Below, one piece after another: positions 43,091-56,030 of a stretch of DNA of 64,000 bases (the first letter of the stretch is position 1; each line of letters starts with the position of its first letter). Below the pieces are notes generated by a model that searched no databases, had not been told where the DNA came from, and saw only the letters and a program-made list of their open reading frames with translations. This DNA is from Heracleum sosnowskyi (taxonomy: Eukaryota; Streptophyta; Magnoliopsida; Apiales; Apiaceae): assembly GCA_030848705.1 (NCBI GenBank), contig JAUIZM010000025.1, forward strand, positions 1,426,001 to 1,490,000. Direction: 5' to 3'. The position numbers and the translations under genes were made by a program.

Positions 43091-46000
43091 AAACGTAATC
43101 AGGCGTCTCCTGGTATCTGCTCCGATTCAGGCACGGACAGCCCCAAATGAACTTTTCTGCAATTCTATAAACCCATAGGGTCACACTACGAGAAAATATC
43201 CACAAACCGGCCCGCTTCAATATTTCTCCATTTTCCTTGTATAGCTCCTTTTAGAAGTAAACGTAATCGGGCGTCTCCTCGTATCTGCTCCGATTCAGGC
43301 ACGGACAGCCGCAAATGAAGTTTTCTGCAACTCTATAAACCCATAGGGTCAAACTACGAGAAAATATCTACAAAACGGCCCGCGTCAATTTTTCCCCATT
43401 TTCCTTGTATAGCTCCCTTTAGAGGTAAACGTAATCGGGCGTCTCCTGGTATCTGCTCCGATTCAGGCACAGACAGCCCCCAATGAACTTTTCTGCAATT
43501 CTATAAACCCAAAGGGTCACACTACGAGAAAATATCCACAAACCGGCCCGCTTCAATTTTTCTCCATTTTCCTTGTATAGCTCCCTTTAGAAGTAAACGT
43601 AATCGGGCGTCTCCTAGTATCGGCTCCGATTCAGGCACGGACAGCCGCAAATGAAGTTTTCTGCAACTCTATAAACCCATAGGGTCAAACTACGAGAAAA
43701 TATCAACAAAACGGCCCACTTCAATTTTTACCCATTTTCCTTGTATAGCTCCCTTTAGAGGTAAACGTAATCGGTCGTCTCCTGGTATCTGCTCCGATTC
43801 AGGACCAGACAGCCCCAAATGAAATTTTCTGCAATTCTATAAACCCAAAGGGTCACACTACGAGAAAATATCCACAAACCGGCCCGCTTCAATTTTTCTC
43901 CATTTTTCTCGTATAGCTCCCTTTAGAAGTAAACGTAATCGGGCGTCTCCTGGTATCTGCTCCGATTCAGGTACGGACAGCCGCAAATGAAGTTTTCTGC
44001 AACTCTATAAACCCATAGGGTCAAACTACGAGAAAATATCTACAAAAGGGCCCGCTTCAATTTTTCCCCATTTTTCTTGTATAGCTCCCTTTAGAAGTAA
44101 ACGTAATCGGGCGTCTCCTGGTATCTGCTCCGATTCAGGCACGGACAGCCGCAAATGAAGTTTTCTGCAACTCTATAAACCCATAGGGTCAAACTACGAG
44201 AAAATATCAACAAAACGGCCCGCTTCAATTTTTACCCATTTTCCTTGTATAGCTCCCTTTAGAGGTAAACGTAATCGGGCGTCTCCTGGTATCTCCTACG
44301 ATTCAGGCACAGACAGCCCCAAATGAACTTTTCTGCAATTCTATAAACCCAAAGGGTCACACTACGAGAAAATATCCACAAACCGTCCCGCTTCAATTTT
44401 TCTCCATTTTTCTCGTATAGCTCCCTTTAGAAGTAAACGTAATCGGGCGTCTCCTGGTATCTGCTCCGATTCAGGCACGGATAGCCGCATATGAAGTTTT
44501 CTGCAACTCTATAAACCCATAGGATAAAACTACGAGAAAATATCTACAAAAGGGCCCGCTTCAATTTTTCCTCATTTTTCTTGTATAGCTCCCTTTAGAA
44601 GTAAACGTAATCGAGCGTCTCCTGGTATCTGCTCCGATTCAGGCACGGACAGCCGCAAATGAAGTTTTCTGCAACTCTATAAACCCATAGGGTCAAACTA
44701 CGAGAAAATATCTACAAAACGGCCCGCTTCAATTTTCCCCCATTTTCCTTGTATAGCTCCCTTTAGAGGTAAACGTAATCGGGCGTCTCCTGGTATCTGC
44801 TCCGATTCAGGCACGGACAGCCCCAAATGAACTTTTCTGCAATTCTATAAACCCATAGGGTCACACTACGAGAAAATATCCACAAACCGGCCCGCTTCAC
44901 TTTTTCTCCATTTTCCTCGTATAGCTCCCTTTAGAAGTAAACGTAATCGAGCGTCTCCTGGTATCTGCTCCGATTCAGGCACGGACAGCCGCAAATGAAG
45001 TTTTATGCAACTCTATAAACCCATAGGGTCAAACTACAAGAAAATATCTACAAAACGGCCCGCTTCAATTTTTCCCCATTTTCCTTGTATAGCTCCCTTT
45101 AGAGGTAAACGTAATCGGGCGTCTCCTGGTATCTGCTCCGATTCAGGCACGGACAGCCCCAAATGAACTTTTCTGCTATTCTATAAACCCATAGGGTCAA
45201 ACTACGAGAAAATATCCACAAAACGGCCCGCTTCAATTTTTCCCCATTTTCCTTGTATAGCTCCCTTTAGAGGTAAACGTAATCGGGCGTCTCCTGGTAT
45301 CTGCTCCGATTCAGGCACGGACAGCCGTAAATGAAGTTTTCTGCAATTCTATAAACCCATAGGGTCACACTACGAGAAAATATCGACAAACCGGCCCGCG
45401 TCAATTTTTCCCCATTTTCCTTGTATAGCTCCCTTTAGAGGTAAACGTAATCGGGCGTCTCCTGGTATCTGCTCCGATTCAGGCACATACAGCCCCAAAT
45501 GAACTTTTCTACAATTCTATAAACCCATAGGGTCACACTACGAGAAAATATCCACAAACCGGCCCGTTTCAATTTTTCTCCATTTTCCTTGTATGGCTCC
45601 CTTTAGAAGTAAACGTAATCGGGCGTCTCCTGGTATCTGCTCCGATTCAGGCACGGACAGCCGCAAATGAAGTTTCTGCAATTCTATAAACCTATAGGGT
45701 CACACTACGAGAAAATATCCACAAACCGGCCCGCGTCAATTTTTCCCCATTTTCCTTGTATAGCTCCCTTTAGAGGTAAACGTAATCGGGCGTCTCCTGG
45801 TATCTGCTCCGATTCAGGCACGGACAGCCCCAAATGAACTTTTCTGCAATTCTATAAACCCATAGGGTCACACTACGAGAAAATATCCACAAACCGGCCC
45901 GTTTCAATTTTTCTCCATTTTCCTTGTATAGCTCCCTTTAGAAGTAAACGTAATCGGGCGTCTCCTGGTATCTGCTCCGATTCAGGCACGGACAGCCGCA

Positions 46001-47194
46001 AATGAAGTTTCTGCAATTCTATAAACCTATAGGGTCACACTACGAGAAAATATCCACAAACCGGCCCGCGTCAATTTTTCCCCATTTTCCTTGTATAGCT
46101 CCCTTTAGAGGTAAACGTAATCGGGCGTCTCCTGGTATCTGCTCCGATTCAGGCACGGACAGCCCCAAATGAACTTTTCTGCAATTCTATAAACCTATAG
46201 GGTCACACTACGAGAAAATATCCACAAACTGGCCCGCTTCAATTTTTCTCCATTTTCCTCGTATAGCTCCCTTTAGAAGTAAACGTAATCGAGCGTCTCC
46301 TGGTATCTGCTCCGATTCAGGCACGGACAGCCGCAAATGAAGATTTATGCAACTCTATAAACCCATAGGGTCAAACTACGAGAAAATATCTACAAAACGG
46401 CCCGCTTCAATTTTTCCCCATTTTTCTTGTATAGCTCCCTTTAGAGGTAAACGTAATCGGGCGTCTCCTGGTATCTGCTCCGATTCAGGCACGGACAGCC
46501 CCAAATGAACTTTTCTTCAATTCTATAAACCCATAGGGTCACACTACGAGAAAATATCCACAAACCGATCCGCTTCAATTTTTCTCCATTTTCCTTGTAT
46601 AGCTCCCTTTAGAAGTAAACGTAATCGGGCGTCTCCTAGTATCTGCTCCGATTCAGGCACGGACAGCCACAAATGAAGTTTTTTGCAACTCTATAAACCC
46701 ATAGGGTCAAACTACGAGAAAATATCTACAAACCGGCCCGCTTCAATTTTTCCCCATTTTCCTTGTAAAGCTCCCTTTAGAGGTAAACGTAATCGGGCGT
46801 CTCCTGGTATCTGCTCCGATTCAGGCACGGACAACCCCAAATGAACTTTTCTAAAATTCTATAAACCCATAGGGTCACACTACGAGAAAATATCCACAAA
46901 CCGGCCCGCTTCAATTTTTCTCCATTTTCCTTGAATAGCTCCTTTTAGAAGTAAACGTAATCGGGCGTCTCCTGGTATCTGCTCCGATTCAGGCACGGAT
47001 AGCCGCAAATGAAGTTTTCTGCAACTCTATAAACCCATTGGGTCAAACTACGAGAAAATATCTACAAAAGGATCCGCTTCAATTTTTCCCCATTTTTCTT
47101 GTATAGCTCCCTTTAGAAGTAAACGTAATCGGGCGTCTCCTGGTATCTGCTCCGATTCAGGCACGGACATCAGCAAATGAAGTTTTCTGCAACT

Positions 47195-50100
47195 CTATAA
47201 ACCCATAGGGTGAAACTACGAGAAAATATCTACAAAACGGCCCGCTTCAATTTTTCCCCATTTTCCTTGTATAGCTCCCTTTAGAGGTAAACGTAATCGG
47301 GCGTCTCCTGGTATCTGCTCCGATTCAGGCACGGACAGCCCCAAATGAACTTTTCTGCAATTCTATAAACCCATAGTGTCAAACTACGAGAAAATATCCA
47401 CAAAACGGCCAGCTTCAATTTTTCCCCATTTTCCTTGAATAGCTCCCTTTAGAGGTAAACGTAATCGGGCGTCTCCTGGTATCTGCTCCGATTCGGGCAC
47501 GGACAGCCGCAAATGAAGTTTTCTGCAATTCTATAAACCTATAGGGTCACACTACGAGAAAATATCCACAAACCGGCCCGCGTCAATTTTTCCCCATTTT
47601 TCTTGTATAGCTCCCTTTAGAGGTAAACGTAATCGGACGTCTCCTGGTATCTGCTCCGATTCAGGCACATACAGCCCCAAATGAACTTTTCTGCAATTCT
47701 ATAAACCCATAGGGTCACACTACGAGAAAATATCCACAAACCGGCCCGTTTCAATTTTTCTCCATTTTCCTTGTATAGCTCCCTTTAGAAGTAAACGTAA
47801 TCGGGCGTCTCCTGGTATCTGCTCCGATTCAGGCACGGATAGCCGCAAATGAAGTTTCTGCAACTCTATAAACCCATAGGGTCAAACTACGAGAAAATAT
47901 CTACAAACGGCCCGCTTCAATTTTTCCCCATTTTCCTTGTAAAGCTCCCTTTAGAGGTAAACGTAATCGGGCGTCTCCTGGTATCTGCTCCGATTCAGGC
48001 ACGGACAGCCCCAAATGAACTTTTCTGCAATTCTATAAACCCATAGGGTCACACTACGAGAAAATATCTACAAACCGGTCTGCTTCAATTTTTCTCCATT
48101 TTCCTTGTATAGCTCCCTTTAGAAGTAAACGTAATCGGGCGTCCCCTGGTATCTGCTCCGATTCAGGCACGGACAACCCCAAATGAACTTTTCTGCAATT
48201 CTATAAACCCATAGGGTCAAACTACGAGAAAATATCTACAAAACGGCCCGCTTCAATTTTTCCCCATTTTCCTTGTAAAGCTCCCTTTAGAGGTAAACGT
48301 AATCGGGCGTCCCCTGGTATCTGCTCCGATTCAGGCACGGACAACCCCAAATGAACTTTTCTGCAATTCTATAAACCCATAGGGTCACACTACGAGAAAA
48401 TATCCACAAACCGGCCCGCTTCAATTTTTCTCCATTTTCCTTGTATAGCTCCTTTTAGAAGTAAACGTAATCGGGCGTCTCCTGGTATCTGCTCCGATTC
48501 AGGCACGGATAGCCGCAAATGAAGTTTTCTGCAACTCTATAAACCCATAGGGTCAAACTACGAGAAAATATCTACAAAAGGGTCCGCTTCAATTTTTCCC
48601 CATTTTTCTTGTATAGCTCCCTTTAGAAGTAAACGCAATCGGGCGCCTCCTGGTATCTGCTCCGATTCAGGCACGGACAGCCGGAAATGAAATTTTCTGC
48701 AACTCTATAAACCCATAGGGTCAAACTACGAGAAAATATCTACAAAACGACCCGCGTCAATTTTTCCCCATTTTCCTTGTATAGCTCCCTTTAGAGGTAA
48801 ACGTAATCGGGCGTCTCCTGGTATCTGCTCCGATTCAGGCACAGACAGCCCCAAATGAACTTTTCTGCAATTCTATAAACCCATTGGGTCAAACTACGAG
48901 AAAATATCCACAAAATGACCCGGTTCAATTTTTCTCCATTTTCCTTGAATAGCTCCCTTTAGAAATAAACGTAATCGAGCGTCTCCTGGTATCTGCTCCG
49001 ATTCAGGCACGGACAGCCGCAAATGAACTTTTCTGCAATTCTATAAACCCATAGGGTCAAACTACGAGAAAATATCTACAAAACGGCCCGCTTCAATTTT
49101 CCCCCATTTTCCTTGTATAGCTCCCTTTAGAGGTAAACGTAATCGGGCGTCTCCTGGTATCTGCTCCGATTCAGGCACGTAGAACCCCAAATGAACTTTT
49201 CTGCAATTCTATAAACCCATAGGGTCACACTACGAGAAATTATCCACAAACCGGCCCGCTTCAATTTTTCTCCATTTTCCTTGTATAGCTCCCTTTAGAA
49301 GTAAACGTAATCGGGCGTCTCATAGTATCTGCTCCGATTCAGGCACGGACAGCCGCAAATGAAGTTTTCTGCAACTCTATAAACCCATAGGGTCAAACTA
49401 CGAGAAAATATCTACAAAGCGGCCCGCTTCAATTTTTCCCCATTTTCCTTGTAAAGCTCCCTTTAGAGGTAAACGTAATCGGGCGTCTCCTGGTATCTGC
49501 TCCGATTCAGACACGGACAACCCCAAATGAACTTTTCCGCAATTCTATAAACCCATAGAGTCACACTACGAGAAAATATCCACAAACCGGCCCGCTACAA
49601 TTTTCTCCATTTTCCTTGTATAGCTCCTTTTAGAAGTAAACGTAATCGGGCGTCTCCTGGTATCTGCTCCGATTCAGGCACGGATAGCCGCAAATGAAGT
49701 TTTCTGCAACTCTATAAACCCATAGGGTCAAACTACGAGAAAATATCTACAAAAGGGTCCGCTTCAATTTTTCCCCATTTTTCTTGTATAGCTCCCTTTA
49801 GAAGTAAACGTAATCGGGCGTCTCCTAGTATCTGCTCCGATTCAGGCACGGACAGCCGCAAATGAAGTTTTCTGAACTCTATAAACCCATAGGGTCAAAC
49901 TACGAGAAAATATCTACAAAACGGCCCGCGTCAATTTTTCCCCATTTTCCTTGTATAGCTCCCTTTAGAGGTAAACGTAATCGGGCGTCTCCTGGTATCT
50001 GCTCCGATTCAGGCACAGACAGCCCCAAATGAACTTTTATACAATTCTATAAACCCATTGGGTCAAACTACGAGAAAATATCCACAAAATGACCCGGTTC

Positions 50101-53100
50101 AATTTTTCTCCATTTTCCTTGAATAGCTCCCTTTAGAAGTAAACATAATCGAGCGTCTCCTGGTATCTGCTCCGATTCAGGCACGGACAGCCGCAAATGA
50201 ACTTTTCTGCAATTCTATAAACCCATAGGGTGAAACTACGAGAAAATATCTACAAAACGGCCCGCTTCAATTTTTCCCCATTTTCCTTGTATAGCTCCCT
50301 TTAGAGGTAAACGTAATCGGGCGTCTCCTGGTATCTGCTCCGATTCAGGCACGGACAGCCCCAAATGAACTTTTCTGCAATTCTATAAACCCATAGTGTC
50401 AAACTACGAGAAAATATCCACAAAACGGCCAGCTTCAATTTTTCCCCATTTTCCTTGAATAGCTCCCTTTAGAGGTAAACGTAATCGGGCGTCTCCTGGT
50501 ATCTGCTCCGATTCGGGCACGGACAGCCGCAAATGAAGTTTTCTGCAATTCTATAAACCTATAGGGTCACACTACGAGAAAATATCCACAAACCGGCCCG
50601 CGTCAATTTTTCCCCATTTTTCTTGTATAGCTCCCTTTAGAGGTAAACGTAATCGGACGTCTCCTGGTATCTGCTCCGATTCAGGCACATACAGCCCCAA
50701 ATGAACTTTTCTGCAATTCTATAAACCCATAGGGTCACACTACGAGAAAATATCCACAAACCGGCCCGTTTCAATTTTTCTCCATTTTCCTTGTATAGCT
50801 CCCTTTAGAAGTAAACGTAATCGGGCGTCTCCTGGTATCTGCTCCGATTCAGGCACGGATAGCCGCAAATGAAGTTTCTGCAACTCTATAAACCCATAGG
50901 GTCAAACTACGAGAAAATATCTACAAACGGCCCGCTTCAATTTTTCCCCATTTTCCTTGTAAAGCTCCCTTTAGAGGTAAACGTAATCGGGCGTCTCCTG
51001 GTATCTGCTCCGATTCAGGCACGGACAGCCCCAAATGAACTTTTCTGCAATTCTATAAACCCATAGGGTCACACTACGAGAAAATATCTACAAACCGGTC
51101 TGCTTCAATTTTTCTCCATTTTCCTTGTATAGCTCCCTTTAGAAGTAAACGTAATCGGGCGTCCCCTGGTATCTGCTCCGATTCAGGCACGGACAACCCC
51201 AAATGAACTTTTCTGCAATTCTATAAACCCATAGGGTCAAACTACGAGAAAATATCTACAAAACGGCCCGCTTCAATTTTTCCCCATTTTCCTTGTAAAG
51301 CTCCCTTTAGAGGTAAACGTAATCGGGCGTCCCCTGGTATCTGCTCCGATTCAGGCACGGACAACCCCAAATGAACTTTTCTGCAATTCTATAAACCCAT
51401 AGGGTCACACTACGAGAAAATATCCACAAACCGGCCCGCTTCAATTTTTCTCCATTTTCCTTGTATAGCTCCTTTTAGAAGTAAACGTAATCGGGCGTCT
51501 CCTGGTATCTGCTCCGATTCAGGCACGGATAGCCGCAAATGAAGTTTTCTGCAACTCTATAAACCCATAGGGTCAAACTACGAGAAAATATCTACAAAAG
51601 GGTCCGCTTCAATTTTTCCCCATTTTTCTTGTATAGCTCCCTTTAGAAGTAAACGCAATCGGGCGCCTCCTGGTATCTGCTCCGATTCAGGCACGGACAG
51701 CCGGAAATGAAATTTTCTGCAACTCTATAAACCCATAGGGTCAAACTACGAGAAAATATCTACAAAACGACCCGCGTCAATTTTTCCCCATTTTCCTTGT
51801 ATAGCTCCCTTTAGAGGTAAACGTAATCGGGCGTCTCCTGGTATCTGCTCCGATTCAGGCACAGACAGCCCCAAATGAACTTTTCTGCAATTCTATAAAC
51901 CCATTGGGTCAAACTACGAGAAAATATCCACAAAATGACCCGGTTCAATTTTTCTCCATTTTCCTTGAATAGCTCCCTTTAGAAATAAACGTAATCGAGC
52001 GTCTCCTGGTATCTGCTCCGATTCAGGCACGGACAGCCGCAAATGAACTTTTCTGCAATTCTATAAACCCATAGGGTCAAACTACGAGAAAATATCTACA
52101 AAACGGCCCGCTTCAATTTTCCCCCATTTTCCTTGTATAGCTCCCTTTAGAGGTAAACGTAATCGGGCGTCTCCTGGTATCTGCTCCGATTCAGGCACGT
52201 AGAACCCCAAATGAACTTTTCTGCAATTCTATAAACCCATAGGGTCACACTACGAGAAATTATCCACAAACCGGCCCGCTTCAATTTTTCTCCATTTTCC
52301 TTGTATAGCTCCCTTTAGAAGTAAACGTAATCGGGCGTCTCATAGTATCTGCTCCGATTCAGGCACGGACAGCCGCAAATGAAGTTTTCTGCAACTCTAT
52401 AAACCCATAGGGTCAAACTACGAGAAAATATCTACAAAGCGGCCCGCTTCAATTTTTCCCCATTTTCCTTGTAAAGCTCCCTTTAGAGGTAAACGTAATC
52501 GGGCGTCTCCTGGTATCTGCTCCGATTCAGACACGGACAACCCCAAATGAACTTTTCCGCAATTCTATAAACCCATAGAGTCACACTACGAGAAAATATC
52601 CACAAACCGGCCCGCTACAATTTTCTCCATTTTCCTTGTATAGCTCCTTTTAGAAGTAAACGTAATCGGGCGTCTCCTGGTATCTGCTCCGATTCAGGCA
52701 CGGATAGCCGCAAATGAAGTTTTCTGCAACTCTATAAACCCATAGGGTCAAACTACGAGAAAATATCTACAAAAGGGTCCGCTTCAATTTTTCCCCATTT
52801 TTCTTGTATAGCTCCCTTTAGAAGTAAACGTAATCGGGCGTCTCCTAGTATCTGCTCCGATTCAGGCACGGACAGCCGCAAATGAAGTTTTCTGAACTCT
52901 ATAAACCCATAGGGTCAAACTACGAGAAAATATCTACAAAACGGCCCGCGTCAATTTTTCCCCATTTTCCTTGTATAGCTCCCTTTAGAGGTAAACGTAA
53001 TCGGGCGTCTCCTGGTATCTGCTCCGATTCAGGCACAGACAGCCCCAAATGAACTTTTATACAATTCTATAAACCCATTGGGTCAAACTACGAGAAAATA

Positions 53101-54100
53101 TCCACAAAATGACCCGGTTCAATTTTTCTCCATTTTCCTTGAATAGCTCCCTTTAGAAGTAAACATAATCGAGCGTCTCCTGGTATCTGCTCCGATTCAG
53201 GCACGGACAGCCGCAAATGAACTTTTCTGCAATTCTATAAACCCATAGGGTCAAACTATGAGAAAATATCTACAAAACGGCCCGCTTCAATTTTCCCCCA
53301 TTTTCCTTGTATAGCTCCCTTTAGAAGTAAACGTAATCGGGCGTCTCCTGGTATCTGCTCCGATTCAGGCACGGACAGCCCCAAATGAACTTTTCTGCAA
53401 TTCTATAAACCCATAGTGTCAAACTACGAGAAAATATCCACAAAACGGCCCGCTTCAATTTTTCCCCATTTTCCTTGAATAGCTCCCTTTAGAGGTAAAC
53501 GTAATCGGGCGTCTCCTGGTATCTGCTCCGATTCGGGCACGGACAGCCGCAAATGAAGTTTTCTGCAATTCTATAAACCTATAGGGTCACACTACGAGAA
53601 AATATCCACAAACCGGCCCGCGTCAATTTTTCCCCATTTTTCTTGTATAGCTCCCTTTAGAGGTAAACGTAATCGGGCGTCTCCTGGTATCTGCTCCGAT
53701 TCAGGCACATACAGCCCCAAATGAACTTTTCTGCAATTCTATAAACCCATAGGGTCACACTACGAGAAAATATCCACAAACCGGCCCGTTTCAATTTTTC
53801 TCCATTTTCCTTGTATAGCTCCCTTTAGAAGTAAACGTAATCGGGCGTCTCCTGGTATCTGCTCCGATTCAGGCACGGACAGCCGCAAATGAAGTTTCTG
53901 CAACTCTATAAACCCATAGGGTCAAACTACGAGAAAATATCTACAAACGGCCCGCTTCAATTTTTCCCCATTTTCCTTGTAAAGCTCCCTTTAGAGGTAA
54001 ACGTAATCGGGCGTCTCCTGGTATCTGCTCCGATTCAGGCACGGACAGCCCCAAATGAACTTTTCTGCAATTCTATAAACCCATAGGGTCACACTACGAG
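47195..54100. repeat. 18-monomer higher-order repeat of 3020 bp, two near-identical copies and a diverging third
   Basis: The copy at 47195-50214 is repeated at 50215-53234, and a third begins near 53235. Matching marks 3020 bp apart include GGGTGAAACTACG at 47199 and 50219, GCACGTAGAACC near 49177 and 52197, and AATGAAGTTTCTGC at 47849, 50869 and 53889. The length is 18 x 168 minus 4. The four missing bases are visible as single deletions (GAAGTTTCTGC, CTACAAACGGCC, GCTACAATTTTCTCC and TCTGAACTC), each repeated in every full copy. Confidence 0.87.
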
Positions 54101-56030
54101 AAAATTTCTACAAACCGGTCCGCTTCAATTTTTCTCCATTTTCCTTGTATAGCTCCCTTTAGAAGTAAACGTAATCGGGCGTCTCCTAGTATCTCCTCCG
54201 ATTCAGGCACGGACAGCCGCAAATGAAGTTTACTACAACTCTATAAACCCATAGTGTCAAACTACGAGAAAATATCTACAAAACGGCCCGCTTCAATTTT
54301 TCCCCATTTTCCTTGTAAAGCTCCCTTTAGAGGTAAACGTAATCGGGCGTCTCCTGGTATCTGCTCCGATTCAGGCACGGACAACCCCAAATGAACTTTT
54401 CTGCAATTCTATAAACCCATAGGGTCACACTACGAGAAAATATCCACAAACCGACCCGCTTCAATTTTTCTCCATTTTCCTTGTATAGCTCCTTTTAGAA
54501 GTAAACGTAATCGGGCGTCTCCTGGTATCTGCTCCGATTCAGGCACGGATAGCCGCAAATGAAGTTTTCTGCAACTCTATAAACCCATATGGTCAAACTA
54601 CGAGAAAATATCTACAAAAGGGTCCGCTTCAATTTTTCCCCATTTTTCTTGTATAGCTCCCTTTAGAAATAAACGCAATCGGGCGCCTCCTGGTATCTGC
54701 TCCGATTCAGGCACGGACAGCCGGAAATGAAATTTTCTGCAACTCTATAAACCCATAGGGTCAAACTACGAGAAAATATCTACAAAACGACCCGCGTCAA
54801 TTTTTCCCCATTTTCCTTGTATAGCTCCCTTTAGAGGTAAACGTAATCGGGCGTCTCCTGGTATCTGCTCCGATTCAGGCACAGACAGCCCCAAATGAAC
54901 TTTTCTGCAATTCTATAAACCCATTGGGTCAAACTACGAGAAAATATCCACAAAATGACCCGGTTCAATTTTTCTCCATTTTCCTTGAATAGCTCCCTTT
55001 AGAAGTAAACGTAATCGGGCGTCTCCTGGTATCTGCTCCGATTCAGGCACGGACAGCCCCAAATGAACTTTTCTGCAATTCTATAAACCCATAGGGTCAC
55101 ACTACGAGAAAATTTCTACAAACCGGTCCGCTTCAATTTTTCTCCATTTTCCTTGTATAGCTCCCTTTAGAAGTAAACGTAATCGGGCGTCTCCTAGTAT
55201 CTCCTCCGATTCAGGCACGGACAGCCGCAAATGAAGTTTACTACAACTCTATAAACCCATAGTGTCAAACTACGAGAAAATATCTACAAAACGGCCCGCT
55301 TCAATTTTTCCCCATTTTCCTTGTAAAGCTCCCTTTAGAGGTAAACGTAATCGGGCGTCTCCTGGTATCTGCTCCGATTCAGGCACGGACAACCCCAAAT
55401 GAACTTTTCTGCAATTCTATAAACCCATAGGGTCACACTACGAGAAAATATCCACAAACCGACCCGCTTCAATTTTTCTCCATTTTCCTTGTATAGCTCC
55501 TTTTAGAAGTAAACGTAATCGGGCGTCTCCTGGTATCTGCTCCGATTCAGGCACGGATAGCCGCAAATGAAGTTTTCTGCAACTCTATAAACCCATATGG
55601 TCAAACTACGAGAAAATATCTACAAAAGGGTCCGCTTCAATTTTTCCCCATTTTTCTTGTATAGCTCCCTTTAGAAATAAACGCAATCGGGCGCCTCCTG
55701 GTATCTGCTCCGATTCAGGCACGGACAGCCGGAAATGAAATTTTCTGCAACTCTATAAACCCATAGGGTCAAACTACGAGAAAATATCTACAAAACGACC
55801 CGCGTCAATTTTTCCCCATTTTCCTTGTATAGCTCCCTTTAGAGGTAAACGTAATCGGGCGTCTCCTGGTATCTGCTCCGATTCAGGCACAGACAGCCCC
55901 AAATGAACTTTTCTGCAATTCTATAAACCCATTGGGTCAAACTACGAGAAAATATCCACAAAATGACCCGGTTCAATTTTTCTCCATTTTCCTTGAATAG
56001 CTCCCTTTAGAAGTAAACGTAATCGAGCGT
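54015..56030. repeat. 6-monomer (1008-bp) duplication
   Basis: The variant GAGAAAATTTCTAC at about 54099 recurs at about 55107, exactly 1008 bp later. Other shared marks are GTTTACTACAACTC, CCCATATGGTC and GGAAATGAAATTTT. The duplicated block comes from the third, diverged 18-mer. Confidence 0.8.

Noticed and set aside
47849..54086. Identical 65-codon plus-strand ORFs at 47849, 50869 and 53889
   Set aside because: They lie wholly within satellite monomers, recur only because the 3020-bp unit is repeated, and have no promoter or start context. They are open by chance after a 1-bp deletion.
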